Positions 1-6,420 of a stretch of DNA of 15,124 nucleotides are shown one piece after another. A model generated the notes under the pieces. It saw nothing but the letters and a program-made list of their open reading frames with translations, was not told where the DNA came from and made no database searches. The stretch's first letter is position 1. Every line of letters starts with the position of its first letter. The translations under genes were made by a program, and so were the position numbers. The DNA is from JBAXHO01 sp037138855 (GTDB lineage Bacteria; Patescibacteriota; Dojkabacteria; B142; OLB20), in contig JBAXHO010000038.1 of NCBI GenBank assembly GCA_037138855.1, forward strand, positions 1 to 15,124, read 5' to 3'.

Positions 1-90
1 CTCGTTAACCTTTTAACTTGTTAATATTTTAATCTTTTTAATCTTTTAATTCGTTAACCTGTTAACTCGTTAATATTATAATATTTTTAT
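1..90. repeat. Degenerate octamer tandem repeat upstream of rsmA
   Basis: About ten consecutive units of roughly 8 nt, each ending in TTAA or TAA (CTCGTTAA, CCTTTTAA, CTTGTTAA, TATTTTAA, TTCGTTAA, CCTGTTAA, CTCGTTAA and similar). Several contain the palindrome GTTAAC. The array runs almost to the rsmA start and contains a TATAAT at 77-82 that could serve as its -10 box. No coding sense is visible. The periodicity is seen directly; any function is unknown. Confidence 0.6.
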
Positions 91-101
91 TTTCGTTACC
101 T

Positions 102-875
102 GTGTCCCATCAATTTAAAAAACAATTTGGTCAAAATTTTCTTACTAATCCCAAGTGGATTCAAAAAATATTATCAGTTGCTGAAATTAACAAAGAGGAT
201 GTAGTTTTAGAGATTGGTCCAGGAGATGGTCGGGTTACTGCTGAATTATTAAAAATTGCTAAACAAGTAATTTCTGTTGAAATTGACACAACACTATTAA
301 ATGATCTCAATACCAAATTCAAGGATTTTAAAAACTTTACATTAATCAACCAAGATATTTTGCAGCTTGATTTAGCTACACTGGATATCGACTTACAAAA
401 AATTAAATTAATCGGATCGTTACCATATAACATTTCCAAAAAAATCATTAGAAAATTTCTGGAAAATAATCAACTGATAAAATCAATGACTTTTATTGTT
501 CAAAAGGAAGTTGGCGCCAGTTATGCTGCCCAAGTTCCTGATGCCACATTTTTAAGTAATTATGTCCAAATCTATTCACTTTTGACCTATCATGGAAAAA
601 TTCCAAAAGAGCATTTTTATCCTAAACCCAAAGTCGATGGTGCTATTATAAAAATTTCCAATTTACAAAAGATAAGTTCCCAAAAAACAGTACTCCAAGA
701 ATTTATTAAATTAGGATTTACTCATCCCCGCAAAAAAGTCAGTTCAGTAATATGCAAAGGAACAACCGATAAAGTAAAATTCGAAGAGAAGTTGGTTGAA
801 TTAGGGTATAAATTATCGGCAAGGGCACAGGAGATTAAGCACGAGGATTGGCAAAAATTGCAAAATAGCTTGTAG
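102..875 (+). CDS. rsmA: 16S rRNA (adenine1518/1519-N6)-dimethyltransferase RsmA/KsgA
   Basis: Predicted to dimethylate two adjacent adenines in the 3'-terminal hairpin of 16S rRNA during late small-subunit assembly, using S-adenosylmethionine. The 257-residue protein shows the family signature in order: KKQFGQNFL at residues 6-14, the SAM loop EIGPGDG at 37-43, the acidic end of strand 2 VEID at 59-62, QD at 84-85, the catalytic-loop motif SLPYNIS at 106-112, and FYPKPKVDGA further on. Family members normally read NLPY; here the first residue is Ser106. Length is slightly below the usual ~265-275. The start is GTG at 102, which places the GQNFL motif at the normal distance from the N terminus; no Shine-Dalgarno sequence precedes it. 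A TATAAT at 77-82 would give a leader of about 12 nt. The PHP gene follows after 46 nt and may be cotranscribed. Family assignment is secure. Confidence 0.95.
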   Translation: MSHQFKKQFGQNFLTNPKWIQKILSVAEINKEDVVLEIGPGDGRVTAELLKIAKQVISVEIDTTLLNDLNTKFKDFKNFTLINQDILQLDLATLDIDLQKIKLIGSLPYNISKKIIRKFLENNQLIKSMTFIVQKEVGASYAAQVPDATFLSNYVQIYSLLTYHGKIPKEHFYPKPKVDGAIIKISNLQKISSQKTVLQEFIKLGFTHPRKKVSSVICKGTTDKVKFEEKLVELGYKLSARAQEIKHEDWQKLQNSL

Positions 876-921
876 AGGAAAAGTATAAGCTTTAGTTACA
901 ATTTATTACTAGCTAACATTA

Positions 922-1608
922 ATGAGCAAACTAATTAATCTGACAATTCATCTTCATACCAACTTTTCTGATTGTTCCAATATCAGTGTCGGGCAAATGT
1001 TAGCTGCAGCTAAAAAATCCGGGATAAATGCTTTGATTGTCACTGATCATAATACAACTTCCGGTGCAATTGCTTTGAGAAACTTGGCTGGAAACGAGTT
1101 AGAGGTTTATGTTGGCGAAGAAATTTCTACAGCCCAAGGTGAAATTATCGGTCTATTTTTGAAGAGTAACATTCTTGGTTACAATAAAACGCTCAAAGAA
1201 GTAATTCGAGAAATCAAAGCGCAAGGTGGTTTAGTAATGATTCCTCATCCATTTGATTATATTCGTAAGGGAATCGCTTCAGAAAAATTATTCTTCGATT
1301 TAGCTAAAGAAATTGATTTATTTGAAACCTATAATGCCCGCTGTTTACCCTGGTTTAACTTGCGTGCTGCAAGGTTTTTCCCTAAATTACAACTACTCAA
1401 TCCCAAGCTTCAAGCAATTGTTGGGCCAGATGCCCATTTTCTTTCTGAAATCAATAATGTTTTTATACAAATTAAAAGCTTTAAAAATCCACAACAATTT
1501 TTAAATAATCTCAAAAAAGCGAAAACATCTAAAAAATTCAATTACTTTTTCTGGTATAATTTGCTCAGGTCAAAATTACGGAAGGTGAGGCAAGGGATGA
1601 AAAGGTAG
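922..1608 (+). CDS. PHP-domain phosphoesterase (TrpH/YciV-like)
   Basis: A 228-residue metal-dependent phosphoesterase of the PHP superfamily. The metal-binding motifs are present: HLH at residues 10-12 with Asp17, TDH at 41-43, GEE at 65-67, PHP at 108-110 and the terminal PDAH at 169-172. This is the stand-alone short PHP arrangement of TrpH-type enzymes, which in other bacteria hydrolyse nucleoside 3',5'-bisphosphates or trim RNA 5' ends. The substrate here cannot be read from the sequence. The protein ends in a basic tail (LRSKLRKVRQGMKR). The ATG at 922 lacks a ribosome binding site and lies 46 nt after rsmA, so an operon is plausible. All expected metal ligands are visible, so activity is likely. 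Confidence 0.85.
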   Translation: MSKLINLTIHLHTNFSDCSNISVGQMLAAAKKSGINALIVTDHNTTSGAIALRNLAGNELEVYVGEEISTAQGEIIGLFLKSNILGYNKTLKEVIREIKAQGGLVMIPHPFDYIRKGIASEKLFFDLAKEIDLFETYNARCLPWFNLRAARFFPKLQLLNPKLQAIVGPDAHFLSEINNVFIQIKSFKNPQQFLNNLKKAKTSKKFNYFFWYNLLRSKLRKVRQGMKR

Positions 1609-1635
1609 GGCGAAGTATAAAGTATCATGTAGGAG

Positions 1636-1655
1636 GGGTTGCAGATCTGCAACCC
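1636..1655. repeat. Perfect 20-bp palindrome, REP-like
   Basis: GGGTTGCAGATCTGCAACCC is perfectly self-complementary and contrasts in base composition with its AT-rich surroundings. The near flanks TGTAGGAG and GTGCTGTAG share GTAG. It lies 27 nt after the PHP stop codon. No T-run follows, so it is not a classic intrinsic terminator, although a stem could still protect the 3' end. It resembles REP-type or MITE-like extragenic palindromes. Confidence 0.6.
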
Positions 1656-1688
1656 GTGCTGTAGAAAGAATGAAAGTAGCTTGTAGTT

Positions 1689-1842
1689 AGTATCTGGTAT
1701 CTAGTAGGAAAAGTAATTCGAGATTCGATCCAGAACTTGTTTCAGGACGAACTTCGATTTTCTAGATTCCTAGATTCATATATTTTTAGATTCTTAAATT
1801 CTTATTTTTTATCAGCTACCAGCTACCAGCTACTTAGCTACT
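1689..1842. repeat. Composite heptamer repeat cluster upstream of ubiA
   Basis: Three tandem 7-nt families follow one another: AGTATCT-like units (1689-1706), GAGATTC-like units (about 1713-1728) and AGCTACC units (1814-1834, three copies, then a degenerate fourth to 1842). Between them are CTAGATTC-like units (about 1760-1785) and an imperfect dyad, TCCAGAAC-TT-GTTTCAGGA, at 1729-1747. The reading frame open across 1737-1850 is composed of these repeats and is not treated as protein. The first two families recur in the same order after ubiA. Confidence 0.65.
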
Positions 1843-1844
1843 AT
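1839..1844 (+). promoter_or_regulatory. -10-like box for leaderless ubiA mRNA
   Basis: TACTAT (4 of 6 matches to TATAAT, including the first TA and last T) ends six T residues before the ATG at 1851. That spacing would place the transcription start at or next to the A of the start codon. No clear -35 element. Confidence 0.35.
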
Positions 1845-1850
1845 TTTTTT

Positions 1851-2693
1851 ATGCCAAAATTAGCAATCATTCTGCGCCAGATGCGCGTGACACATTGGGT
1901 GAAAAACCTGGTGGTTTTCTTGCCATTATTTTTTGGTTCGCTGCTCTTTGATAAAAATGCAGTTTGGCATGCTATGCTAGCTTTCTTGGCAATTTCTTTT
2001 GCAGCCAGTACGATTTATATCATCAATGATCTGGCTGATTTGGCAGTAGATCAGCAACATCCTACCAAGAAATTGCGTCCGCTTGCTGCAGGAGAAATTA
2101 CAAATTCTGAAGCACGTTTACTTGCTATGTCACTAACTGCTTTAAGTCTGATTGTCTTATTGATCATTGGTAATATCAATGTCACATTAATTATTTTTTG
2201 CTATCTGGTTCTCAATATTACCTATTCTAATTATTTAAAACACATCGCGATCGTAGAAATTTTCGTATTAGCTGGTAACTATTTGATCAGACTGTATTTA
2301 GGAGGTTTAGCAACTGGCATCATGATTTCGATCTGGATCTTTGTCACGATTCTCTTTGGTTCCTTTATTCTGATCAGTGGTAAGCGCCTAGCTGAAATGA
2401 AAAGACAGTCACAACGTAAAGTTTTAAAGTTTTATACGACAGAGTTTTTAAATGGTGTAGTCTTAATTAGTTTAGCAGTTTCAGTTACAGCTTTTGCGCT
2501 TTATACTGTCGCTTTAGGTTTTCGCCATTTACCGCAATTATTAATTTTCTGTTTTATTTTGTTTCGTTATTATTATCTAATTACGCTAAACAAATTAACG
2601 GAACAGCCGGAAAAAGTTTTCCTGACTGATAAAATGATTATGGGTGGTACATTATCCTTTTTCATAGCAACATTTCTAATCCTGTATTTGTAA
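1851..2693 (+). CDS. UbiA-family decaprenyl-phosphate phosphoribosyltransferase
   Basis: Integral-membrane prenyltransferase of the UbiA superfamily, closest to DPPR synthases. These transfer 5-phosphoribose from PRPP to a polyprenyl phosphate, the first step towards a lipid-linked arabinose-type sugar donor for envelope glycans. The 280-residue protein has the Mg-binding motif N59-D60-x2-D63-x3-D67 followed by HPTKKLRP (70-77), the DPPR-type version. Later come LKH (129-131), LIRLYLGG (145-152) and SGKRLAEM (176-183), also DPPR-like. The usual second-motif aspartate appears as Glu136. About eight or nine hydrophobic segments are visible. The start was set at the ATG at 1851, not at 1737, because the 38 upstream codons are made of tandem repeats and the family begins near LRQMRVTHWVKN. 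No partner epimerase (DprE1/DprE2) is in the window. Family very likely, exact substrate less so. Confidence 0.85.
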   Translation: MPKLAIILRQMRVTHWVKNLVVFLPLFFGSLLFDKNAVWHAMLAFLAISFAASTIYIINDLADLAVDQQHPTKKLRPLAAGEITNSEARLLAMSLTALSLIVLLIIGNINVTLIIFCYLVLNITYSNYLKHIAIVEIFVLAGNYLIRLYLGGLATGIMISIWIFVTILFGSFILISGKRLAEMKRQSQRKVLKFYTTEFLNGVVLISLAVSVTAFALYTVALGFRHLPQLLIFCFILFRYYYLITLNKLTEQPEKVFLTDKMIMGGTLSFFIATFLILYL

Positions 2694-2722
2694 TAGCGAA
2701 TTAGAAGATGGTAAAATCTATA

Positions 2723-2808
2723 AGTATCTAGTATCTAGTATCTAGTATCTAGTATCTAGTATAAAATATCATTTGAGATTCGAGATTCGAAATTCGAGAT
2801 TCGAACTT
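2723..2808. repeat. Tandem heptamers AGTATCT and GAGATTC downstream of ubiA
   Basis: Five perfect AGTATCT units plus a partial sixth occupy 2723-2761. After a short gap, four GAGATTC units (one as GAAATTC) occupy 2775-2802 and run into GAACTTCG. The same two families in the same order precede ubiA, so ubiA is bracketed by them. The region between ubiA and tRNA-Gln (2694-2886) holds nothing else recognisable. Confidence 0.75.
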
Positions 2809-2886
2809 CGTTCTATAAGCCATGAACCATAAAGGTGTCATGGCATAAGATTTTCTAATTTGCCTTTGGCAAAAAAGAAAAGCTAA

Positions 2887-2957
2887 TGCGGGATCGTATA
2901 AAGGCAGTACATCGGTCTCTGAAGCCGTGAATCGTGGTTCGAATCCACGTCCCGCAA
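2887..2957 (+). tRNA. tRNA-Gln (anticodon CUG)
   Basis: A cloverleaf can be folded by hand. The acceptor TGCGGGA (2887-2893) pairs with TCCCGCA (2950-2956), and A2957 is the discriminator. The D arm has a GG in its loop. The anticodon loop CTCTGAA gives CUG, which reads CAG (Gln). The T arm is CGTGG-TTCGAAT-CCACG. The U1-A72 pair is typical of bacterial tRNA-Gln. The top anticodon-stem position is a T-T mismatch (27-43). CCA is not encoded. The gene overlaps an open frame on the other strand that is not treated as protein. It lies just before the direct repeat and the ABC-F gene. Confidence 0.85.
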
Positions 2958-2999
2958 GAGGTTGTCTGTAAACCCTCAAAAATTCACCTTTCAAAAATT

Positions 3000-3051
3000 G
3001 GTTCGAGCCGTTACTTTTCAACGTTTTCCAGCGTTTTTCAAAAGTTCGAGC
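3000..3051. repeat. 52-nt direct repeat, copy 1 (left of ABC-F gene)
   Basis: Starts with GGTTCGAGCC (3000-3009), contains CAGCGTTTTTCAA (3029-3041) and ends with AAGTTCGAGC (3042-3051). All three blocks recur in the same order and nearly the same spacing at 4656-4708. Within this copy GTTCGAGC itself is directly repeated 43 nt apart. The unit lies 16 nt beyond the stop of the ABC-F gene and 42 nt after tRNA-Gln. Confidence 0.6.
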
Positions 3052-3067
3052 TAAAGGCCACTCTATA

Positions 3068-4534
3068 TTAATCACTTACTGTAATAATCTTTTTATTCTC
3101 TAAAGTGATCACGCGATCCATTCCAATGCTGTTTACAAAGTATCTGTCATGCGAAATAAGTAAAATTGTACCTTTGAATTCACGTAAGGCGTTTTCTATT
3201 ATTTCCTTCGTTTTAATGTCTAAATGATTGGTAGGTTCATCCAAAATCAATAATTCATAATCATGTTGTGCAAAAATACAGAAACTAAGTCTAGCTCTTT
3301 GCCCTGGACTTAAATCTTTTATTTGATATTTTTGCAAATCTTTGCTAAATAAAAATCTACTTAATAATCCAAACGAACTATTAAATGAAATATTTGTTTT
3401 TCTTAAAAAATATTCGTCTACTCTTTCATCTGGTGGTAGATGGGATTGATTTTGCGAAAAATATTCCCAGCGTATGTTTTCACCAATACGAATATTGCCC
3501 TTTACAGGCGTTAATTGGCCAATAATTAATTTCACTATTGTAGATTTACCAATCCCGTTAGGCCCATAAAACCAAATCTTTTCTCTACCATAAATTTCAA
3601 ATGAAGTGTTATTTAAAATTTCTTCTTTATTAGGATAGTGAAATGATAAATTTTCAATTCTTAAAACCATTTTCTTTTGATGGATTTGCCCGGCAATATT
3701 GATACTTGAAATTTTAACTTCTTTATATTTGATAATATTGGTTGAGGTGACTTCTCGCTCCAGACGTTTCTTTGCATTACTAAGCATAGCACTTTGCTTC
3801 TTACCACTACTGAATTTTCTAATTAATTTGATTCGATCCTCGAGTTTAACTCTCTTCTGTTCGTGAGCCTTAAATTCAATCATACGTTTTTCTATCCAGT
3901 TTTCTTTTGCTAATAAATACTGATCATAATTTCCTTTGAAAACATTTAGCTTTTGCTCATCAAGTTCAAAAATATTATTCACAGTAGTATTCAGAAATTC
4001 TCGATCATGAGAGATTATGATACAAATACCATCAAATTTATTAATGAATTCTTCAAACCAAACAATACCAGCTATATCTAAATGGTTAGTTGGTTCATCT
4101 AATAATAGTATCGACGGGTTATTTATTAAAATCTTAGTTAAATACAATTTCATCATTTGTCCCTCACTAAGATCAGTAAGCTTTTGGAATTCATCAATAT
4201 CACCATTCTTAATATCTATTCCGAGCTCAAATAATTGTTTATAAACAAGCCACATATCACTTTTTACATTTGTAACTAATGATTCCAAAAACTCTCCTAC
4301 AAATTCGTTATTCCCAAAATCCAATATTTGAGGTAAATATTCTATATGCTCATTAATTGTAATCACTTCTCCAGAATCGGGTTTTTCTTCACCAATTAGA
4401 ATTCTTAGCAGAGTAGTCTTACCTGAACCATTCAGACCAACCAAACCGACCTTCTCATTATTGCCTAAAAGAAAAGATACATTTTCAAATAATAGTTGAG
4501 CATATTCAATTTTAAGATTAATTGCTTTTAACAT
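3068..4534 (-). CDS. ABC-F family ATPase (two ABC domains, no membrane segment)
   Basis: A soluble ATPase with tandem ABC cassettes. ABC-F proteins bind the ribosomal E site and rescue or regulate elongation; some give resistance to 50S-targeting antibiotics by displacing the drug. Domain 1: Walker A GLNGSGKTT (33-41), signature LSEGQ (122-126), Walker B and D loop LLLDEPTNHLD (143-153), switch SHDR (175-178). Domain 2: GPNGIGKST (324-332), LSPGQ (408-412), LLILDEPTNHLD (428-439), SHDR (461-464). Both sites look catalytically complete. Residues about 188-290 form a charged, lysine-rich linker, the expected ribosome-contacting arm. At 488 residues it is on the short side for the family. On the minus strand a TAAAAT lies 5 nt before the ATG, so the mRNA may be leaderless. 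The gene lies between two direct-repeat copies and faces away from the neighbouring exporter. Whether it is housekeeping or a resistance type cannot be decided here. Confidence 0.9.
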   Translation of the reverse strand: MLKAINLKIEYAQLLFENVSFLLGNNEKVGLVGLNGSGKTTLLRILIGEEKPDSGEVITINEHIEYLPQILDFGNNEFVGEFLESLVTNVKSDMWLVYKQLFELGIDIKNGDIDEFQKLTDLSEGQMMKLYLTKILINNPSILLLDEPTNHLDIAGIVWFEEFINKFDGICIIISHDREFLNTTVNNIFELDEQKLNVFKGNYDQYLLAKENWIEKRMIEFKAHEQKRVKLEDRIKLIRKFSSGKKQSAMLSNAKKRLEREVTSTNIIKYKEVKISSINIAGQIHQKKMVLRIENLSFHYPNKEEILNNTSFEIYGREKIWFYGPNGIGKSTIVKLIIGQLTPVKGNIRIGENIRWEYFSQNQSHLPPDERVDEYFLRKTNISFNSSFGLLSRFLFSKDLQKYQIKDLSPGQRARLSFCIFAQHDYELLILDEPTNHLDIKTKEIIENALREFKGTILLISHDRYFVNSIGMDRVITLENKKIITVSD

Positions 4535-4587
4535 AGCCTATTTTAACATTTCTTTAGAAAATTAATCATTACTAAAAGTAGCCAATC

Positions 4588-4626
4588 ATGAAAAGTTCGA
4601 ACCTTTTCCAGCTCCCGCAACAATAA
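4588..4626 (+). other. Dispersed repeat / tiny ORF A upstream of first MFS gene
   Basis: Contains TCCAGCTCCCGCAAC (4607-4621), which recurs exactly at 6453-6467. The stretch can be read as ATG plus 11 codons and a stop (MKSSNLFQLPQQ); the second copy also reads as a short peptide with the QLPQ core. It also resembles a degraded tRNA 3' end: a TTCGAAC loop flanked by AAAAG and CTTTT, followed by TCCCGCAA, the same eight bases that end tRNA-Gln at 2950-2957. Both readings are hypotheses; the repeat itself is seen. Confidence 0.45.
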
Positions 4627-4655
4627 CTGCTGATACACGATATTAAAATCAAAGT

Positions 4656-4708
4656 GGTTCGAGCCATGTAAAATCAGCGTTTTTCAATCTCCTAAAAAAG
4701 TTTCGAGT
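4656..4708. repeat. 52-nt direct repeat, copy 2 (right of ABC-F gene)
   Basis: GGTTCGAGCC (4656-4665), CAGCGTTTTTCAA (4675-4687) and AAGTTTCGAG (4698-4707) match the three blocks of the copy at 3000-3051 in order and orientation. Spacing between blocks differs by a few bases. Together the two copies bracket the ABC-F gene. The remainder of the 224-nt spacer 4535-4758 holds the tiny ORF A and the promoter of the MFS gene. Confidence 0.6.
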
Positions 4709-4746
4709 GCTTATAATGAGTTATTTCAGGAAAGTCGATTTTACGG

Positions 4747-4752
4747 TATAAT
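4747..4752 (+). promoter_or_regulatory. Consensus -10 box for leaderless MFS mRNA
   Basis: A perfect TATAAT is followed by six bases and then the ATG at 4759. The predicted transcription start therefore coincides with the first base of the start codon. The -35 region is poor. No Shine-Dalgarno sequence exists between the box and the ATG, which fits leaderless translation. Confidence 0.55.
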
Positions 4753-4758
4753 ACCCAA

Positions 4759-6051
4759 ATGAAAACATTTAACCAGATCCTCATAAATACCCTTATTGCT
4801 AACTTTACGAACAACTTCGTGTGGATGGCTCTTACTTTTTGGGTGTTTTTGGAAACTCGATCTGTTTTGACCACTTCGATTGTTCCTGGTGTTTATTCAA
4901 TTATTTTAATCTTATCAGGATTCTGGTTTGGCTTATTAGTAGACCATCACAAAAAGAAGCAGGTTATGCTTTTTGCCAGTATTACATCATTGTGTCTTTT
5001 CATTGTTGCTTTAATTATCGTTAGATTTACACCTGAACATTTGTTTACCTCTAGCTCAAGTATTTACTTATGGATTTTCATTTTAATATTAATATTTAGT
5101 GTTGTTGTAGGGAACATTCGCAACATAGCTCTTTCGACTCTTGTAACTTTATTAATCCCTGAAAAAGAACGAGATAAAGCAAACGGTTTAATAGGTACAG
5201 TGAGCGGTTTAGCTTTTGCAGTAACTTTCGTAATCAGTGGCTTTACATTAGCTTATGCAGGAATAACAGGGTTACTTCTTATCGCGATAGCTTTTACATT
5301 AGTTGCAATTTTGCATCTTAATTCTATAAATATCCCAGAAAAAGACATAATTCATACAACAGAAAATCCAAAAAGAATAGGTCTTAAAGGAACAATCTTA
5401 ATCATTTCAAGTATTCCAGGTCTTTTTACTTTGATATTCTTCAATACGATTAACAATTTCCTTGGTGGTATATTTAATTCGCTCATGGATTCTTATGGTC
5501 TTACTGTTGTTCCAGTTCAAGTATGGGGAATTCTTTGGGGAATCTTTAGTTTAGGATCTGTAATAGCAGGATTAATCATTGCAAAAAAGGGAGTAGGTGC
5601 AAATGCATTGAAATCCATGCTTTATGGCAACCTAGTTATGTCGATTATTGTGATTTTCTTAATGGCCAACTCCTGGATTGTTCTCTTTACAATAGGTACG
5701 TTTCTTTGGATTTGTTTAATGACATATATTGAAGCCGCAGAGCAAACATTTTTACAAAAAGTTGTACCATATGAACATCAAGGGAAAGTATTTGGTTTTG
5801 CTCAAACAATAGAACAATCAGTTTCACCATTTGTAGCTTTCTTAATTGCTCCGCTAGCTGAGTTTGTGTTTATCCCTTTAATGACAACTGGCGCTGGTGT
5901 ACATTTGATTGGCGGGTGGTTTGGTGTAGGTGTCGGAAGAGGTATCGCATTAATATTTTTGATCGCAGGTATAATTGGATTAATAGTCTCAATACTTGCA
6001 CTGAAATCAAAATCGTATAAGTTACTCTCTGAAAAATATTCGGAGAAGTAG
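4759..6051 (+). CDS. MFS exporter, DHA3-like (MefA/EntS type)
   Basis: A 430-residue, proton-driven major facilitator transporter of the inner membrane, probably an exporter. About twelve hydrophobic segments can be counted. The loop between segments 2 and 3 carries a motif-A variant, GLLVDHHKKKQ (58-68). LIPEKERDKANGL after segment 4 and QKVVPYEHQGKVFGF in the C-terminal half match the DHA3 group, which includes macrolide and siderophore exporters. Substrate cannot be predicted. The start at 4759 is fixed by a TATAAT exactly six bases upstream and by the immediately following membrane-targeting sequence. Its neighbour on the left, in opposite orientation, is the ABC-F ATPase. Its 3' end overlaps a possible small antisense ORF by 30 nt. 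Confidence 0.88.
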   Translation: MKTFNQILINTLIANFTNNFVWMALTFWVFLETRSVLTTSIVPGVYSIILILSGFWFGLLVDHHKKKQVMLFASITSLCLFIVALIIVRFTPEHLFTSSSSIYLWIFILILIFSVVVGNIRNIALSTLVTLLIPEKERDKANGLIGTVSGLAFAVTFVISGFTLAYAGITGLLLIAIAFTLVAILHLNSINIPEKDIIHTTENPKRIGLKGTILIISSIPGLFTLIFFNTINNFLGGIFNSLMDSYGLTVVPVQVWGILWGIFSLGSVIAGLIIAKKGVGANALKSMLYGNLVMSIIVIFLMANSWIVLFTIGTFLWICLMTYIEAAEQTFLQKVVPYEHQGKVFGFAQTIEQSVSPFVAFLIAPLAEFVFIPLMTTGAGVHLIGGWFGVGVGRGIALIFLIAGIIGLIVSILALKSKSYKLLSEKYSEK

Positions 6052-6156
6052 TAAAAATAAATAAACAGGAAACCAGATAATTGTTCCAATACAACCAAAA
6101 CTACCAAATCCAGAATTTCTGTAGACTCTTCGACCTTTCCCATATTTATAAATCAT
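6022..6156 (-). CDS. Possible 44-residue membrane microprotein
   Basis: A minus-strand ORF too short for standard calling: ATG at 6156, stop TAA at 6022-6024. The N-terminal part is basic (MIYKYGKGRRVYR), then a small-residue stretch GFGSFGCIG, then one hydrophobic segment (TIIWFPVYLFLLLL) and a short basic end (RIFFRE). The positive-inside, single-span design and the glycine-rich lead look protein-like rather than random. It overlaps the 3' end of the convergent MFS gene by 30 nt. No relatives recognised and no strong promoter seen. Confidence 0.35.
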   Translation of the reverse strand: MIYKYGKGRRVYRNSGFGSFGCIGTIIWFPVYLFLLLLRIFFRE

Positions 6157-6386
6157 AGTACTATTAGATTAAGTTAGATAATGAATTGTTCATCATTTTG
6201 TTCAGAATCATTGAGTAATTTTTGAAAAAGATTTTTGATTTTGACGCAAAAGTATAGGTAGAATCAACGTTTCCGAGATAGTTAGTATACTGAATATTGT
6301 GAATTGCTTGATAATAAGCTATTTAAGTAATTTCTAAGAAGTTAGTTTTGACAGTGAATAATTTCTGATTTAAATGCTCTGTCCAA

Positions 6387-6415
6387 TTGAAAGAAAGTCT
6401 TGGTAAACGTATAAT
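6387..6415 (+). promoter_or_regulatory. Sigma70-type promoter TTGAAA-17-TATAAT
   Basis: TTGAAA (6387-6392) and a perfect TATAAT (6410-6415) are separated by exactly 17 bases, the best two-part promoter in the window. The predicted start is near 6421-6422, at or next to the ATG of a tiny ORF. A similar motif, ATTGAAAGAT..TCGGTAAAATAATAG, recurs at 6945-6973, and a weaker relative at 8289-8315. Confidence 0.6.
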
Positions 6416-6420
6416 AGTGA

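Noticed and set aside
1737..1850. N-terminal extension of the UbiA-family protein
   Set aside because: The codons are tandem heptamer repeats; the family begins near the ATG at 1851, which has a -10 box six bases upstream.
2723..2808. CRISPR array
   Set aside because: Units are 7 nt with no spacers between them; this is a microsatellite-like tandem repeat.
2749..3075. Minus-strand open frame of 108 codons
   Set aside because: It runs through the antisense of tRNA-Gln and the heptamer and 52-nt repeats; no protein-like features.
3068..4534. Membrane ABC transporter subunit
   Set aside because: Two ABC cassettes in one chain with a charged linker and no membrane segments or adjacent permease gene; this is ABC-F architecture.
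4588..4626. Complete extra tRNA gene
   Set aside because: Only a T-arm-like and acceptor-like 3' portion is present; the bases between them do not fit a cloverleaf and no 5' half is found.
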